The notes beneath the pieces are model-generated. The model was given only the letters and a program-made list of their open reading frames with translations, ran no database searches and was not told the DNA's origin. The position numbers and the translations under genes were made by a program. DNA of 64,000 nucleotides from Billgrantia campisalis (GTDB lineage: Bacteria > Pseudomonadota > Gammaproteobacteria > Pseudomonadales > Halomonadaceae): positions 62,001 through 126,000 of the forward strand of contig NZ_JABFUC010000008.1 of assembly GCF_022341425.1 (NCBI RefSeq), given 5' to 3'. Positions 11,629 to 24,288 of this stretch are shown piece after piece (position 1 is the stretch's first letter; each line of letters begins with the position of its first letter).

Positions 11629-11650
11629 GCTTCACACGCTGCAGTGAAGC
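11629..11650 (+). terminator. Hairpin after ald
   Basis: GCTTCAC (11629-11635) pairs with GTGAAGC (11644-11650), 18 bases after the ald stop. There is no U-tract; a weak terminator or an mRNA 3'-end hairpin. Confidence 0.4.
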
Positions 11651-11658
11651 GATATATA

Positions 11659-11789
11659 CCCGGGAACGCTGACACGAATGAAGCCGCGCACGTCGCCCGA
11701 CAGGGATGTCGGGCGAGGGGCACCCGTGAGGGATTATGTTGTGCCCCGACGTGAAGCGGCGAATGAGGTGTCAGGGTTTCGTTCCCGGG
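11659..11789. other. 131-bp nested palindrome (three-way-junction element)
   Basis: The outer arms pair at 11659-11668 with 11780-11789 (10 bp, CCCGGGAACG/CGTTCCCGGG), 11669-11675 with 11768-11774 (7 bp), 11683-11687 with 11756-11760 (5 bp) and 11689-11695 with 11747-11753 (7 bp). Two hairpins lie inside: 11694-11702 with 11707-11715 (9 bp, with one base shared with the outer stem) and 11717-11723 with 11741-11747. It fills most of the gap between ald and trpS and has no convincing reading frame. Function is unknown: a mobile-element remnant, a structured RNA, or a cis element for trpS are all possible. Confidence 0.65.
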
Positions 11790-11917
11790 ATCGCGAGCGC
11801 AGCTTGTGAAGCCATTCCTGACGCCGCCTCCGGACGAATCGTCACCGGAGCCTGGTCGCCTTGATCGGGGCCTCGCGTTACCATAGCGGGCATTTCCGAC
11901 AGCAGAGTCCGCTTTCC

Positions 11918-12943
11918 ATGAGTGCAGCTTCCGAGAAGACCCGCGTTCTCACCGGCATCACCACCACCGGTACCCCCCACCTGGGCAACTATGTCGGCGC
12001 CATCAAGCCCGCCATCGCCGCCAGCCAGGATCCGACGGTGCAGTCCTACTACTTCCTCGCCGACCTGCATGCGCTGATCAAGTGCCAGGACCCCAAGCGC
12101 GTCCAGGAGTCGCGCCTGGAGATCGCCGCCACCTGGCTGGCCCTGGGGCTGGATACCGACAACGCCATCTTCTATCGCCAGTCGGACATTCCCGAGATCC
12201 CCGAGCTTACCTGGATGCTCTCCTGCGTCTGTGCCAAGGGGCTGATGAACCGCGCCCACGCCTACAAGGCGGCGGTGGCGGAGAACGAAGCCGCCGGCAA
12301 CCAGGACCCCGACAAGGGCATCACCATGGGGCTGTTCGGCTACCCGGTGCTGATGGCCGCCGACATCCTGATGTTCAATGCCCACAAGGTGCCCGTGGGA
12401 CGCGACCAGATCCAGCATATCGAGATGGCCCGCGATATCGCCGGTCGCTTCAATCACCTCTACAAGGGGGCGTACTTTACCCAGCCCGAGGCGGTGGTCG
12501 ATGACAAGGTGGCGACGCTCAACGGCCTCGACGGACGCAAGATGTCCAAGAGCTATAACAACACCATTCCGCTGTTCGTCTCCGAGAAGAAGCTGCAGAA
12601 GCTGGTGCGCAAGATCAAGACCAACTCCCTGGAGCCGGGCGAGCCCAAGGATCCCGACACCTGCACGCTGTTCCAGATCTATGCGGCCTTCGCTACCTCG
12701 GAACAGACCGCCGACCTGCGCCGTGAATACGCAGCCGGCATCGGCTGGGGCGAGGCCAAGAACCGGGTCTTCGACTACCTTAACGAGCACCTGCGCGAGC
12801 CGCGTGAGCGTTATCAGGGGCTGATGGAGGACCCGGGCCATATCGAGCGGGTGCTGCAGAAGGGCGCCGACCGTGCCCGGGCCGAGGCGGCGCCCTTCAT
12901 GGATCGTCTGCGCGTGGCCGCGGGGCTGGGGCGCTTCGTCTAG
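11918..12943 (+). CDS. trpS: Tryptophanyl-tRNA synthetase
   Basis: Class I aminoacyl-tRNA synthetase charging tRNA-Trp. 341 residues. The HIGH-like motif is TGTPHLGNY (about residues 17-25), and the KMSKS loop is intact (GRKMSKSYNN, about 208-217). Other family blocks are YFLADLHAL and VPVGRDQIQHIEMARDIA. The ATG at 11918 is the family start; an in-frame upstream ATG (11861) would add unrelated residues. The Shine-Dalgarno is poor. Confidence 0.96.
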   Translation: MSAASEKTRVLTGITTTGTPHLGNYVGAIKPAIAASQDPTVQSYYFLADLHALIKCQDPKRVQESRLEIAATWLALGLDTDNAIFYRQSDIPEIPELTWMLSCVCAKGLMNRAHAYKAAVAENEAAGNQDPDKGITMGLFGYPVLMAADILMFNAHKVPVGRDQIQHIEMARDIAGRFNHLYKGAYFTQPEAVVDDKVATLNGLDGRKMSKSYNNTIPLFVSEKKLQKLVRKIKTNSLEPGEPKDPDTCTLFQIYAAFATSEQTADLRREYAAGIGWGEAKNRVFDYLNEHLREPRERYQGLMEDPGHIERVLQKGADRARAEAAPFMDRLRVAAGLGRFV

Positions 12944-12963
12944 CAGGGTATTCCTGTCTGATA

Positions 12964-12985
12964 GAAGGGGCCTGAGGGCCCCTTC
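12964..12985 (+). terminator. Hairpin after trpS
   Basis: GAAGGGGCC (12964-12972) pairs with GGCCCCTTC (12977-12985) across a 4-base loop, 20 bases after the trpS stop. It is very stable, but no U-run follows. Confidence 0.55.
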
Positions 12986-13154
12986 GCCGCTCTGGTGTCT
13001 TCGCTATTGTCTATCCGAGTGATAGCGCATATCGATCTATTCTCTTTCGACCTGATGACCGTTCGCGAAATTCTTTTGCGTTCTGTGTTTAGGTAATTAG
13101 CATGCTTCGTATCATTGCGATCCGCCTTCCCTGGCGCTATCCGGAGAGACTCTA

Positions 13155-14363
13155 ATGAATGGCCTCGCACTGTCTCCGCGTTTCCGGCTCTCCCTGTCTA
13201 GCATCGCCGTCGGCCTGTTGCTGCTGGGTGCCCTGGTGGTGGGCCTTGCCTATGGCCTGCGTAGCGGCTTGCTGATGGTGGTCGGGGGGCTGCTGGGCAT
13301 GGTGCTCTATCATGCCGCCTTTGGCTTCACGGCGGCCTGGCGGGTATTTATCAGCGAGCGCCGTGGCCGCGGGCTGCGTGCCCAGATGGTGATGCTGGCC
13401 ATCGCCGTGGTGCTGTTCTTCCCGGCGCTCTCGGCCGGCAGCCTGTTTGGCCTGAGCGTCTTCGGTTTCGTGGCCCCCATCGGCGTATCGGTGGTGGTGG
13501 GGGCCTTCATATTCGGCCTCGGCATGCAGCTGGGCGGTGGCTGTGCCTCGGGCACCCTGTTTACTGCCGGCGGCGGCAATGCCCGCATGCTGATCACCCT
13601 GCTGTTCTTCATCGTCGGCTCGCTGATCGGCAGCGCCCATTTCGCCTGGTGGCAGAGCCTGCCGGCCTTCCGGCCGACCTCGCTGGTCACCGAACTCGGT
13701 GCCGGAGGCGGGATTGCCGTGAGCCTGGCGCTGTTTGCGGCCATCGCCGCCCTCACGGTGGTGATGGAGCGCCGCCGCCATGGCCAGCTGGAGCAGGCGC
13801 CGAGGGTCGACGTCGGCAACCGGCGCTGGCTGACCGGCCCGTGGCCGCTGTTGGCCGGTGCGGTGGCGCTGGCGCTGCTCAATTTCGTCACCCTGGCCCT
13901 GGCCGGTCGGCCCTGGGGCATCACATCGGCCTTTGCCCTGTGGGGCGCCAAGGGCTTCGAGTTCTTGGGGGGGGACGTCTCGGCCTGGGGCTACTGGCAG
14001 TCGCCCGGCAACGCCGCGGCGCTGCAGGCCAGCGTATGGAGCGATATCACCACGGTGATGAACGTCGGCATCATGCTGGGAGCGCTGATGGCCGCCTCCC
14101 TGGCGGGGCGCTTCGCGCCCAACTTCCGCATTCCGGCGAAGTCGGTGCTGGCGGCGGTGATCGGGGGGGTGATGCTCGGCTATGGGGCGCGTCTGGCCTT
14201 TGGCTGCAATATCGGCGCCTACTTCAGCGGCATCGCCTCGGGTAGCCTGCACGGCTGGGTGTGGCTGGTGGCCGGCTTTGCCGGCAATATGGTTGGCGTG
14301 AAACTGCGGCCGCTGTTCTTCGAGGGCGAGGTGAGTCGTCAGCCGGTCGCCAAGGGCAGCTGA
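13155..14363 (+). CDS. YeeE/YedE family sulfur-compound transporter
   Basis: 402-residue inner-membrane protein with about ten hydrophobic segments in two homologous halves. Each half carries a conserved cysteine signature: GMQLGGGCASGTLFTAGGGN in the first and LAFGCNIGAYFSGIASGSLH in the second. This is the YeeE/TsuA fold, whose studied member takes up thiosulfate through cysteine relays, so sulfur-compound uptake is inferred. GGAGAG precedes the ATG. The 210-bp AT-richer gap upstream probably holds its promoter. No tusA/yeeD-type partner gene is adjacent. Confidence 0.85.
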   Translation: MNGLALSPRFRLSLSSIAVGLLLLGALVVGLAYGLRSGLLMVVGGLLGMVLYHAAFGFTAAWRVFISERRGRGLRAQMVMLAIAVVLFFPALSAGSLFGLSVFGFVAPIGVSVVVGAFIFGLGMQLGGGCASGTLFTAGGGNARMLITLLFFIVGSLIGSAHFAWWQSLPAFRPTSLVTELGAGGGIAVSLALFAAIAALTVVMERRRHGQLEQAPRVDVGNRRWLTGPWPLLAGAVALALLNFVTLALAGRPWGITSAFALWGAKGFEFLGGDVSAWGYWQSPGNAAALQASVWSDITTVMNVGIMLGALMAASLAGRFAPNFRIPAKSVLAAVIGGVMLGYGARLAFGCNIGAYFSGIASGSLHGWVWLVAGFAGNMVGVKLRPLFFEGEVSRQPVAKGS

Positions 14364-14383
14364 GGACCCTACTTGACTGCGAC

Positions 14384-14406
14384 GCGCCCCGGCTCGTCCG
14401 GGGCGC
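14384..14406 (+). terminator. Hairpin after the YeeE/YedE gene
   Basis: GCGCCCCGG (14384-14392) pairs with CCGGGGCGC (14398-14406) with a 5-base loop, 20 bases after the stop; TGTCGTT follows. Probable terminator. Confidence 0.6.
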
Positions 14407-14493
14407 TGTCGTTACGGGCGTGATAGAGTTGAGCGGTAAGGCGCCGTTAGAGCGCCTACGGCCCGGTTTCCAGTCACTGCATCGAGATCAGAG

Positions 14494-16173
14494 ATGACCA
14501 TCGAACCCAAACGCCCACTCTACATTCCCTATGCTGGCCCACCGCTGCTCGAGATGCCGCTGCTCAACAAGGGCAGCGCCTTCACCCAGGAAGAGCGGCT
14601 CGAGTTCAACCTCATCGGTTTACTGCCCCAGGCCGTGGAAACCATCGAGGAGCAGGTCGAGCGAGCCTACCTCCAGTACCGGCAGTGTCATAGCGATCTG
14701 GATCGGCACATTCACCTGCGCGCCATCCAGGACGACAACGAGACGCTCTATTACCGGCTGGTCTCGGAGCATCTCGAGGAGATGCTGCCGATCATCTATA
14801 CCCCGACGGTAGGCAAGGCCTGCGAAGAGTTCTCCAATATCTATCGCAACCATCGCGGGCTGTTCATCTCGTACAATGACCGGGACCGGATGGACGACAT
14901 CCTGCGCAGCGCCACCAAGGACAGGGTCAAGGTCATCGTGGTCACCGACGGCGAGCGTATCCTCGGCCTGGGCGACCAGGGCATCGGCGGCATGGGCATT
15001 CCCATCGGCAAGCTGGCGCTCTACACCGCCTGCGGTGGCATCAGCCCGGCCTATACGCTGCCGATCATGCTCGACGTGGGCACCAACAACCAGGCGCTGC
15101 TGGACGATCCCATGTACATGGGCTGGCGCCATCCGCGTATCTCCCAGGACGAATACGACGCCTTCATCGAGACCTTCATCGACGCGGTGAAGCGGCGCTG
15201 GCCCAACGTACTGCTGCAGTTCGAAGACTTCGCCCAGGCCAACGCCCTGCCGCTGCTGGAGCGCTACCGCGACGCGCTGTGCTGCTTCAACGACGATGTC
15301 CAGGGCACTGCCTCGGTCTGTGTGGGCACCCTGATGGCGGCTTGCCAGGCACGCAGTGAACGAATCGCCCAGCAGCGGGTGGTGTTCGTGGGGGCGGGCT
15401 CGGCCGGCTGCGGTATTGCCGAACAGGTCGTGGTGGCCATGCAGGCCGAAGGTCTCTCCGAGAAGGAAGCACGCAGTCGTATCTTCATGGTCGACCGGGA
15501 AGGCCTGGTGACCTCGGACCAGACGTGGCTGATGGACTTCCAGCGTCGCCTGGCCCACGACCCCGCCCTCACCGAGGGCTGGGACGGCCAGTCGCTGCTG
15601 GAGGTGGCTCGCCAGGTGAAGCCCACGGTGATGATCGGGGTCTGCGGGCAGAAGGGGATCTTCACCGAGGAGGTGGTGCGGGCCATGCACGCCGGCTGCG
15701 AGCGGCCGCTGATCATGCCGCTGTCCAACCCCACCTCGCGGGCCGAGGCGACCCCCTGGGACGTGCTCAACTGGACCGATGGCCAAGCGCTGGTGGCCAC
15801 GGGCAGCCCCTTCCAGCCGGTGGTCTATGACGGCACGACCTATCCCATCGCCCAGTGCAACAACGCCTACATCTTCCCGGGCATCGGCCTGGGGGTGGTG
15901 GCCTGCGGGGCGAAGCGCGTCACCGATGCCATGCTGATGACCGCCTCCCGAGCGCTGGCCCGGGAGGCCCCGCTGGTCAAGGAGGGCAAGGGGGCGCTGC
16001 TGCCGCCGCTGGCGAAGATCCGTGAGCTCTCCAAGGCGATCGCCTTCGAGGTCGCCGCCCAGGCCCAGCAGGAGGGCGTGGCGCTGAAGACCGATGGCAT
16101 CAAGCTGCGTGAGTCGATCGAGCGCAACTGCTGGACGCCGGAGTATAGGCGTTATCGCCGCCGCTCTTTCTGA
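14494..16173 (+). CDS. maeA: NAD-dependent malic enzyme
   Basis: Oxidative decarboxylation of malate to pyruvate, linking the TCA cycle to gluconeogenesis and alanine metabolism. 559 residues, the size of the single-domain MaeA (SfcA) type without a phosphotransacetylase domain. Catalytic Tyr is in [10 protein letters not shown], the metal-binding signature in LLQFEDFA and [10 protein letters not shown], and the NAD loop in [16 protein letters not shown]. The ATG at 14494 gives the usual N-terminus ([21 protein letters not shown]). It converges on acnA. A structured repeat begins 7 bases after its stop. Confidence 0.95.
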   Translation: MTIEPKRPLYIPYAGPPLLEMPLLNKGSAFTQEERLEFNLIGLLPQAVETIEEQVERAYLQYRQCHSDLDRHIHLRAIQDDNETLYYRLVSEHLEEMLPIIYTPTVGKACEEFSNIYRNHRGLFISYNDRDRMDDILRSATKDRVKVIVVTDGERILGLGDQGIGGMGIPIGKLALYTACGGISPAYTLPIMLDVGTNNQALLDDPMYMGWRHPRISQDEYDAFIETFIDAVKRRWPNVLLQFEDFAQANALPLLERYRDALCCFNDDVQGTASVCVGTLMAACQARSERIAQQRVVFVGAGSAGCGIAEQVVVAMQAEGLSEKEARSRIFMVDREGLVTSDQTWLMDFQRRLAHDPALTEGWDGQSLLEVARQVKPTVMIGVCGQKGIFTEEVVRAMHAGCERPLIMPLSNPTSRAEATPWDVLNWTDGQALVATGSPFQPVVYDGTTYPIAQCNNAYIFPGIGLGVVACGAKRVTDAMLMTASRALAREAPLVKEGKGALLPPLAKIRELSKAIAFEVAAQAQQEGVALKTDGIKLRESIERNCWTPEYRRYRRRSF

Positions 16174-16180
16174 TAGTGCA

Positions 16181-16322
16181 CTGATTCATTACTGCGCTCG
16201 ATACTCTGGCCACCGGCGGTGCCGAAGCGTCGGACCGTCGCAATCCTCATTGAGCCGCCAGTCAACTCCGGTTGCTCTGCTCCGGCGGCGGCCAGCCTAT
16301 CTTCGCTCGTGACATGAATCAG
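16181..16322 (+). repeat. 3'-UTR palindromic element, family 1, copy 4 (after maeA)
   Basis: The most diverged copy. The outer stem CTGATTCAT (16181-16189) pairs perfectly with ATGAATCAG (16314-16322). The inner stem pairs CTGGCC... (from 16206) with ...GGCCAG (to 16295) over about 14 bp with two mismatches. The blocks CTGCGCTCG, TCCTCATT, GTCAACTCCG and CTTCGCTCG are still recognisable. It lies directly after the maeA stop, as the other copies do after theirs. Confidence 0.65.
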
Positions 16323-16344
16323 AAGCACTACGCCCACTTGAAAA

Positions 16345-16378
16345 CAAAGGCCCCGACGGTGTCCCGGCGGGGCCTTTG
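16345..16378 (-). terminator. Intrinsic terminator of acnA
   Basis: CAAAGGCCCCG (16345-16355) pairs with CGGGGCCTTTG (16368-16378), an 11-bp stem with a 12-base loop. On the minus strand it is followed by TTTTC, a U-tract, so it terminates acnA transcripts; it may also stop maeA read-through. Confidence 0.8.
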
Positions 16379-16408
16379 ATTTCCCGATACCTTTCTCAGG
16401 TGGGGCCT

Positions 16409-19156
<2,748 letters not shown>

Positions 19157-19325
19157 GCGGTTCTCCTTCTCGCGTACGCGGGGGAGTGAACGAACCTTCC
19201 TGGTACCATAGGTATCACATGGTCATGATAGGTGCCGCTTTCAAGCGCCGCCCGTCGTTTCGGTGCCGTCTCTCCGTGAAGGCGGCCCCGATGCTCCATC
19301 CCTCGGCGATAACTCGGAGCCCGCC

Positions 19326-19535
19326 ATGCATGAGGAGCGTCTCGATGCCCGCCAGGTACACTGTCCCTACTGCGACACGCCCTTCGAACTGATGGTCGAC
19401 ACTTCCCAGGGCAGCCAGGAGACCTGGGAAGACTGCCCGCACTGCTGCGCGCCCATCCAGCTGCGGATCGCGGTCTCGCTCGTCGACGGTGAACTGGAGG
19501 GTGTGACCCTGGGACGTGACGATGAGGTGCTGTAG
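19326..19535 (+). CDS. CPXCG-motif cysteine-rich zinc-ribbon protein
   Basis: 69 residues with CPYC near residue 13 and CPHCC near residue 37, the two knuckles of a small zinc ribbon; the middle DTSQGSQETWEDCPHC matches the CPXCG family. No function has been established for the family. The ATG at 19326 (MHEERLDARQ) was preferred over an upstream frame start at 19263 because family members begin close to the first cysteine pair. It lies between acnA and trxB, 63 bases before trxB. Confidence 0.8.
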   Translation: MHEERLDARQVHCPYCDTPFELMVDTSQGSQETWEDCPHCCAPIQLRIAVSLVDGELEGVTLGRDDEVL

Positions 19536-20549
<1,014 letters not shown>

Positions 20550-20565
20550 AACAGGGGCAAGGTAC

Positions 20566-20632
20566 GAGGGGCGAGGGACAAGGAAGCTGTTGACGCTCGT
20601 TCCTCGCCCCTCGCCCCTCGCCCCTCGCCCCT
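20566..20632. repeat. Short tandem repeat with G-quadruplex potential
   Basis: Four tandem copies of the 7-mer CGCCCCT (20605-20632) lie on the plus strand, so the minus strand reads as four GGGG tracts separated by CGA, a perfect G-quadruplex motif. An inverted copy, GAGGGGCGAGG (20566-20576), can pair with CCTCGCCCCTC (20602-20612). The slyX stop codon (20631-20633) is embedded in the repeat edge. It separates trxB from the convergent slyX. Confidence 0.8.
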
Positions 20633-20876
20633 AATAGTGCGGCGGCACCTCGTCCCCGGGGCGGGGTGCCGTGGCCTCCACCTCCTGCAGCGCCTGATGC
20701 TGTTCACGTAGCTTGTGCTGCATCAGCTCGTTGATCCGCTCCAACTGGGCGAGTCGGCGCTCCTGCGTCGCCACCGCTTCGTCCAGCGTATCCAGCCAGT
20801 GCTCCTGGTAGGCGACGCGACTCTCCAGGGCGTCCAGGCGCCTCGCCAGTTCGTCAGGCGATCGTTGATTGCTCAT
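20631..20876 (-). CDS. slyX: SlyX family protein
   Basis: 81-residue coiled-coil protein: LARRLDALESRVAYQEHWLDTLDEAVATQ has heptad spacing and matches SlyX, and the C-terminus ends in the family-typical PPHY. The molecular function of SlyX is unknown. The ATG at 20876 diverges from the cold-shock-domain gene, leaving about 130 bp between the two starts for promoters. Confidence 0.88.
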   Translation of the reverse strand: MSNQRSPDELARRLDALESRVAYQEHWLDTLDEAVATQERRLAQLERINELMQHKLREQHQALQEVEATAPRPGDEVPPHY

Positions 20877-21006
20877 GATAAGATTCCCCCGTGTAGGGTG
20901 TTGCCGTTCATCGCGTCACCCGGTGGTGTGTGCGCTGCCCGCTCGGGACAGCCGCATGCCAGCGTCATTACCTTCTATCGTCATTACAAGAGAGTATTTC
21001 AAGTCC

Positions 21007-21471
21007 ATGAATCAAAAGGTCTTTTTTCGCTGCGGCCTGATCAGCCTGCTGTTCGCCGTGCCGGCTCCGCTGCTGATTGCGCTGTTTGTTTATCTTGCCG
21101 GTGGTGATCTGTCACGCCAGCTGTTCGCCAGCCTCGACGTCGGCGGGGTCGCCGTGAGCTATGTGGCGGCGGCGGCGGCGGTCTTCGTGCTGCTGATGTT
21201 GGCTACGCTGGCCGTCAATGCCCTGACACCGCAGCTGGTCAACCTGGCGGAGGTCGAGAACGACGATCGCGAGATCGGCGAGGTCAAGTGGTTCAACGTC
21301 AACAAGGGCTATGGCTTCATCAAGCGCGATAGCGGCGAAGACGTCTTCGTGCACTTTCGCGCCATTCGCGGCCGTGGACACCGCACCCTGGCCGAGGGTC
21401 AGAAGGTGCGCTATCACGTGATCGAAAATGAAAGAGGGCTGCAGGCCGACGACGTCACCGTGATTACGTGA
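21007..21471 (+). CDS. Membrane-anchored cold-shock-domain protein
   Basis: 154 residues. Two hydrophobic segments (about residues 10-35 and 45-75, the second with VAVSYVAAAAAVFVLLMLATLAV) precede a complete C-terminal cold-shock domain: GEVKWFNVNKGYGFIKRDSG (RNP1) and DVFVHFRAIRG (RNP2). It should bind single-stranded RNA or DNA on the cytoplasmic face of the membrane. The ATG at 21007 was chosen because the upstream in-frame residues are non-hydrophobic and fall in the divergent promoter region; the Shine-Dalgarno is weak. Function is unknown. Confidence 0.75.
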   Translation: MNQKVFFRCGLISLLFAVPAPLLIALFVYLAGGDLSRQLFASLDVGGVAVSYVAAAAAVFVLLMLATLAVNALTPQLVNLAEVENDDREIGEVKWFNVNKGYGFIKRDSGEDVFVHFRAIRGRGHRTLAEGQKVRYHVIENERGLQADDVTVIT

Positions 21472-21530
21472 ACCGAAGCGCCAGGCATCGCTTGCCGGCA
21501 TTAGCAAGCTAGCTGGTTTGTCTTCTAGAC

Positions 21531-21567
21531 CATCGCCCCGCCTGTTTTGGAAACAGGCGGGGCGATG
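21531..21567. terminator. Long bidirectional hairpin
   Basis: A perfect 17-bp stem (21531-21547 with 21551-21567) and a 3-base loop lie between the convergent cold-shock-domain gene and the gene ending at 21577. Probable terminator for both; the plus side continues TCGTTT. Confidence 0.75.
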
Positions 21568-21576
21568 TCGTTTGGG

Positions 21577-21984
21577 TCACTGTCCGGAGTCGGGCCAGTC
21601 GATGGCGCCTTCGCTGCCGTCGGGCAGCACCTGCCAGAAGCGGTCAGGGTCGTCGCCGGGCTGCCAGCCGCCCAGCGAGCAGCGCACCTCGCAGCCCAGC
21701 CGGGCGGCGGCTTCCCGGGCGCAGTCGGCATCGCGGGGCCAGGGGGTGTGGGCGCTGTCGAACCACAGGCTGGCGTAGCCGTCGGCGGCCTTCTCCACCA
21801 GCAGGACCGGGACGGGCCGGCCCAGGTGGACGCCGCGGGTCTGCCATTTCCGGCGGCCGGCGGCGCGCAGCGGAGGAGCGTCGAGAGTCTCGCCCAGCCA
21901 GGCGTTCAGGGCCTCCAGCGGGGCCTGGGCCAGGTAGATCTCGATATCCGGGTAGCGCGTCTCGCTGTCGTGCTGGGTTGGCAT
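21577..21984 (-). CDS. Conserved hypothetical protein downstream of dapE
   Basis: 135 residues, no signal peptide or membrane segment. It starts MPTQHDSETRYPDIEIYLA and ends in an acidic EGAIDWPDSGQ tail. Recognisable pieces (LEALNAWLGETL, SLWFDSAHTPWPRD) look like a compact soluble domain, but I do not recognise the family. The ATG at 21984 lies 10 bases after the dapE stop with GAGAGAG upstream, so it is probably the last gene of the map-to-dapE transcript. Confidence 0.6.
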   Translation of the reverse strand: MPTQHDSETRYPDIEIYLAQAPLEALNAWLGETLDAPPLRAAGRRKWQTRGVHLGRPVPVLLVEKAADGYASLWFDSAHTPWPRDADCAREAAARLGCEVRCSLGGWQPGDDPDRFWQVLPDGSEGAIDWPDSGQ

Positions 21985-21994
21985 GGTGGCTCTC

Positions 21995-23164
21995 TCAGGG
22001 CTGGGCGGTGCCATTGATGAACAGCTTGGCGAGGATCGCTTCGAAGATCCGGCTCAGATCGTCGAGGTCGGCGGCGCGCACCCGCTCGTTGACCTGGTGG
22101 ATGGTGGCGTTGCGCGGGCCCAGCTCGACCACCTGGCTGCCCAGGGTGGCGATGAAACGGCCATCCGAGGTGCCGCCGCTGGTGGAGAGCTGCGGCTTAC
22201 GCCCCAGCACCGCCTCGACCCCGTGGAGGGCGGCATCGACCAGCTCGCCCTCGGCGGTGAGGAAGGGTTCGCCGTTGAGCGTCCAGTCGAGCTGGTACTC
22301 GAGGCCGTGGGCGTCGAGGATCGCCGCGGTACGCGCCCTGAGCTGCTCGTGGGTCACCTCGGTGGAGAAGCGGAAGTTGAACACCACCTCCACGTCGCCG
22401 GGGATCACGTTGGTGGCCCCGGTGCCGGCGCGGATATTGGAGATCTGGAAGCTGGTGGCGGGGAAGAAGGTGTTGCCCGCGTCCCAGTGCTCACCCACCA
22501 GCGCATCCAGGGCCGGCATGGCCTGATGAATGGGATTACGCGCCAGGTGCGGGTAGGCCACGTGGCCCTGCTTGCCCTTGATGTGCAGCACGCCGCCCAG
22601 CGAGCCGCGCCGGCCGTTCTTGATCACGTCGCCCAGCACCTCGGTGGAGGAGGGCTCGCCGACGACACAGTAATCCAGCCGCTCGTGGGCCTCGCGCAGG
22701 TGCTCGACCACGGCGCGGGTGCCGTCCACGGCGGGGCCCTCCTCGTCGGAGGTGATCAGAAAGGCGATCCGGCCGTGGTGGTCCGGATGGGCGGTGACGA
22801 AGCGCTCCACCGCGGTGATCATGGCCGCCAGGCTGCCCTTCATATCGGCGGCGCCGCGGCCGCGCAGCATGCCCTCTTCGTCGATCACCGGTTCGAAGGG
22901 GGGCGTGTCCCAGTGCACGTGGGGGCCGCTGGGCACCACGTCGGTGTGGCCGGCGAAGGCCAGCACCGGGCCGTGGTGGCCGTGGGTCGCCCAGAAGTTC
23001 TCCACGTCGCCGAACGGCAGGCGCTCGACATGAAAGCCGAGGCGCTCGAGGCGCTCGATCATCAGCGCCTGACAGCCGAGGTCGTCGGGGGTCACCGAGG
23101 GCCGGCGAATCAGCTCGCAGGCGAGTTCGAGGGTGGGAGAGAGGTCGGTGGCGTCTTGGGACAT
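21995..23164 (-). CDS. dapE: Succinyl-diaminopimelate desuccinylase
   Basis: Zinc-dependent hydrolysis of N-succinyl-LL-diaminopimelate in the succinylase branch of lysine and DAP synthesis. 389 residues; E. coli DapE has 375. M20-family metal ligands are visible: [21 protein letters not shown] and TSDEEGPA; the dimerisation domain has [16 protein letters not shown]. The ATG at 23164 ([13 protein letters not shown]) replaces a longer frame whose first 25 residues are Pro/Ala/Gly-rich and not family-like. It is 61 bases downstream of dapD. Confidence 0.95.
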   Translation of the reverse strand: MSQDATDLSPTLELACELIRRPSVTPDDLGCQALMIERLERLGFHVERLPFGDVENFWATHGHHGPVLAFAGHTDVVPSGPHVHWDTPPFEPVIDEEGMLRGRGAADMKGSLAAMITAVERFVTAHPDHHGRIAFLITSDEEGPAVDGTRAVVEHLREAHERLDYCVVGEPSSTEVLGDVIKNGRRGSLGGVLHIKGKQGHVAYPHLARNPIHQAMPALDALVGEHWDAGNTFFPATSFQISNIRAGTGATNVIPGDVEVVFNFRFSTEVTHEQLRARTAAILDAHGLEYQLDWTLNGEPFLTAEGELVDAALHGVEAVLGRKPQLSTSGGTSDGRFIATLGSQVVELGPRNATIHQVNERVRAADLDDLSRIFEAILAKLFINGTAQP

Positions 23165-23225
23165 GCGGGCTTCCGGCAGTTGCCGGGCGGCGCCAGGGGC
23201 GCCGCCGCGGGCAGGAGGGTGAGGG

Positions 23226-24251
23226 TCACTGGTTGGCATGCAGCGCTTCGTTGAGCGCCACGGCGCTCTTGTTGGTCAGGCACTCGATGCGGCCGGTGAG
23301 TGAGTTGCGGCGCAGCAGCAGGTCGTGCTGACCGGCCAGCTCGCGGGCCGCCACGGTCTTGACCTCCTGGCCCTGGTCGTCGAGCAGGGCGACCTTGGCG
23401 CCAGCGGTGAGATAGAGTCCGGACTCCACGGTGCAGCGGTCGCCCAGGGGGATGCCGATGCCGGCGTTGGCGCCGATCAAGCAGCCTTCGCCGACCTTGA
23501 TGACGATATTGCCGCCACCGGAGAGGGTGCCCATGGTGGAGCAGCCGCCGCCGAGGTCGGAGCCCTTGCCCACCATCACCCCCGCGGAGATGCGGCCCTC
23601 GATCATGCCGGGCCCTTCGGTGCCGGCGTTGAAGTTGACGAAGCCTTCGTGCATCACCGTGGTGCCCTCGCCCAGGTAGGCGCCCAGGCGTACCCGGGCG
23701 GTGTCGCCGATGCGCACGCCGCCGGGTACCACGTAGTCGGTCATCTTGGGGAACTTGTCGACGCAGTCCACCGAGATCGAGCGGCCCTCCAGGCGCGCCT
23801 TGAGGCGCCGGGTCGGTAGCTCCTCGATGTCGATGGGGCCTTCGCTGGTCCAGGCCACATTGCGCAGCAGCCCGAACATGCCGGTCAGGTCCAGGTCGTG
23901 GGGCTTGACCAGGCGGTGGGAGAGCAGGTGCAGCTTGAGGTAGACCTCCGGTGCCGTCTGGGGCGGCAGGTCGCTTGTCAGGAACATGGCCACCAGCGGG
24001 CGCTGGCTGGCGGCGAAGGCTTCCGCCAGCTCGGCCTGGTCGGGATGGCCGGCCTCGCGCAGGGCGGCGGCCAGCTCGGCGCAGTGCTCGGGCAGAAAGC
24101 TTACCGCGGCGTTGCCCTCCGGGGCATCCAGCACCTTGGCGGCGGCCTCGACCAGGCTGTCATCGGGATTGAGCAGCGGCGCCGGGTAGTAGATCTCCAG
24201 CCAGTCGCCCTGGGTGTTCTGGGTGCCGATTCCGAGTGCAAAGCTCAGCAT
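23226..24251 (-). CDS. dapD: 2,3,4,5-tetrahydropyridine-2,6-dicarboxylate N-succinyltransferase
   Basis: Transfers succinyl from succinyl-CoA to tetrahydrodipicolinate. 341 residues, the long form found in pseudomonads and relatives rather than the 274-residue E. coli form. A left-handed beta-helix is evident from hexapeptide repeats ([20 protein letters not shown], then [20 protein letters not shown]). The start [11 protein letters not shown] is at 24251; an in-frame upstream ATG at 24320 would overlap yffB. Confidence 0.94.
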   Translation of the reverse strand: MLSFALGIGTQNTQGDWLEIYYPAPLLNPDDSLVEAAAKVLDAPEGNAAVSFLPEHCAELAAALREAGHPDQAELAEAFAASQRPLVAMFLTSDLPPQTAPEVYLKLHLLSHRLVKPHDLDLTGMFGLLRNVAWTSEGPIDIEELPTRRLKARLEGRSISVDCVDKFPKMTDYVVPGGVRIGDTARVRLGAYLGEGTTVMHEGFVNFNAGTEGPGMIEGRISAGVMVGKGSDLGGGCSTMGTLSGGGNIVIKVGEGCLIGANAGIGIPLGDRCTVESGLYLTAGAKVALLDDQGQEVKTVAARELAGQHDLLLRRNSLTGRIECLTNKSAVALNEALHANQ

Positions 24252-24288
24252 GGGATATCCTCTTGATAGGGTGGGGGCGAGCCGCGGC

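Noticed and set aside
11659..11789. Branched structure considered as a tRNA or tmRNA
   Set aside because: No T-loop or anticodon-loop consensus and no CCA end; stem lengths do not fit.
20602..20632. Tandem repeat considered as a CRISPR remnant
   Set aside because: The unit is 7 bases with no spacers, and there are no cas genes nearby.
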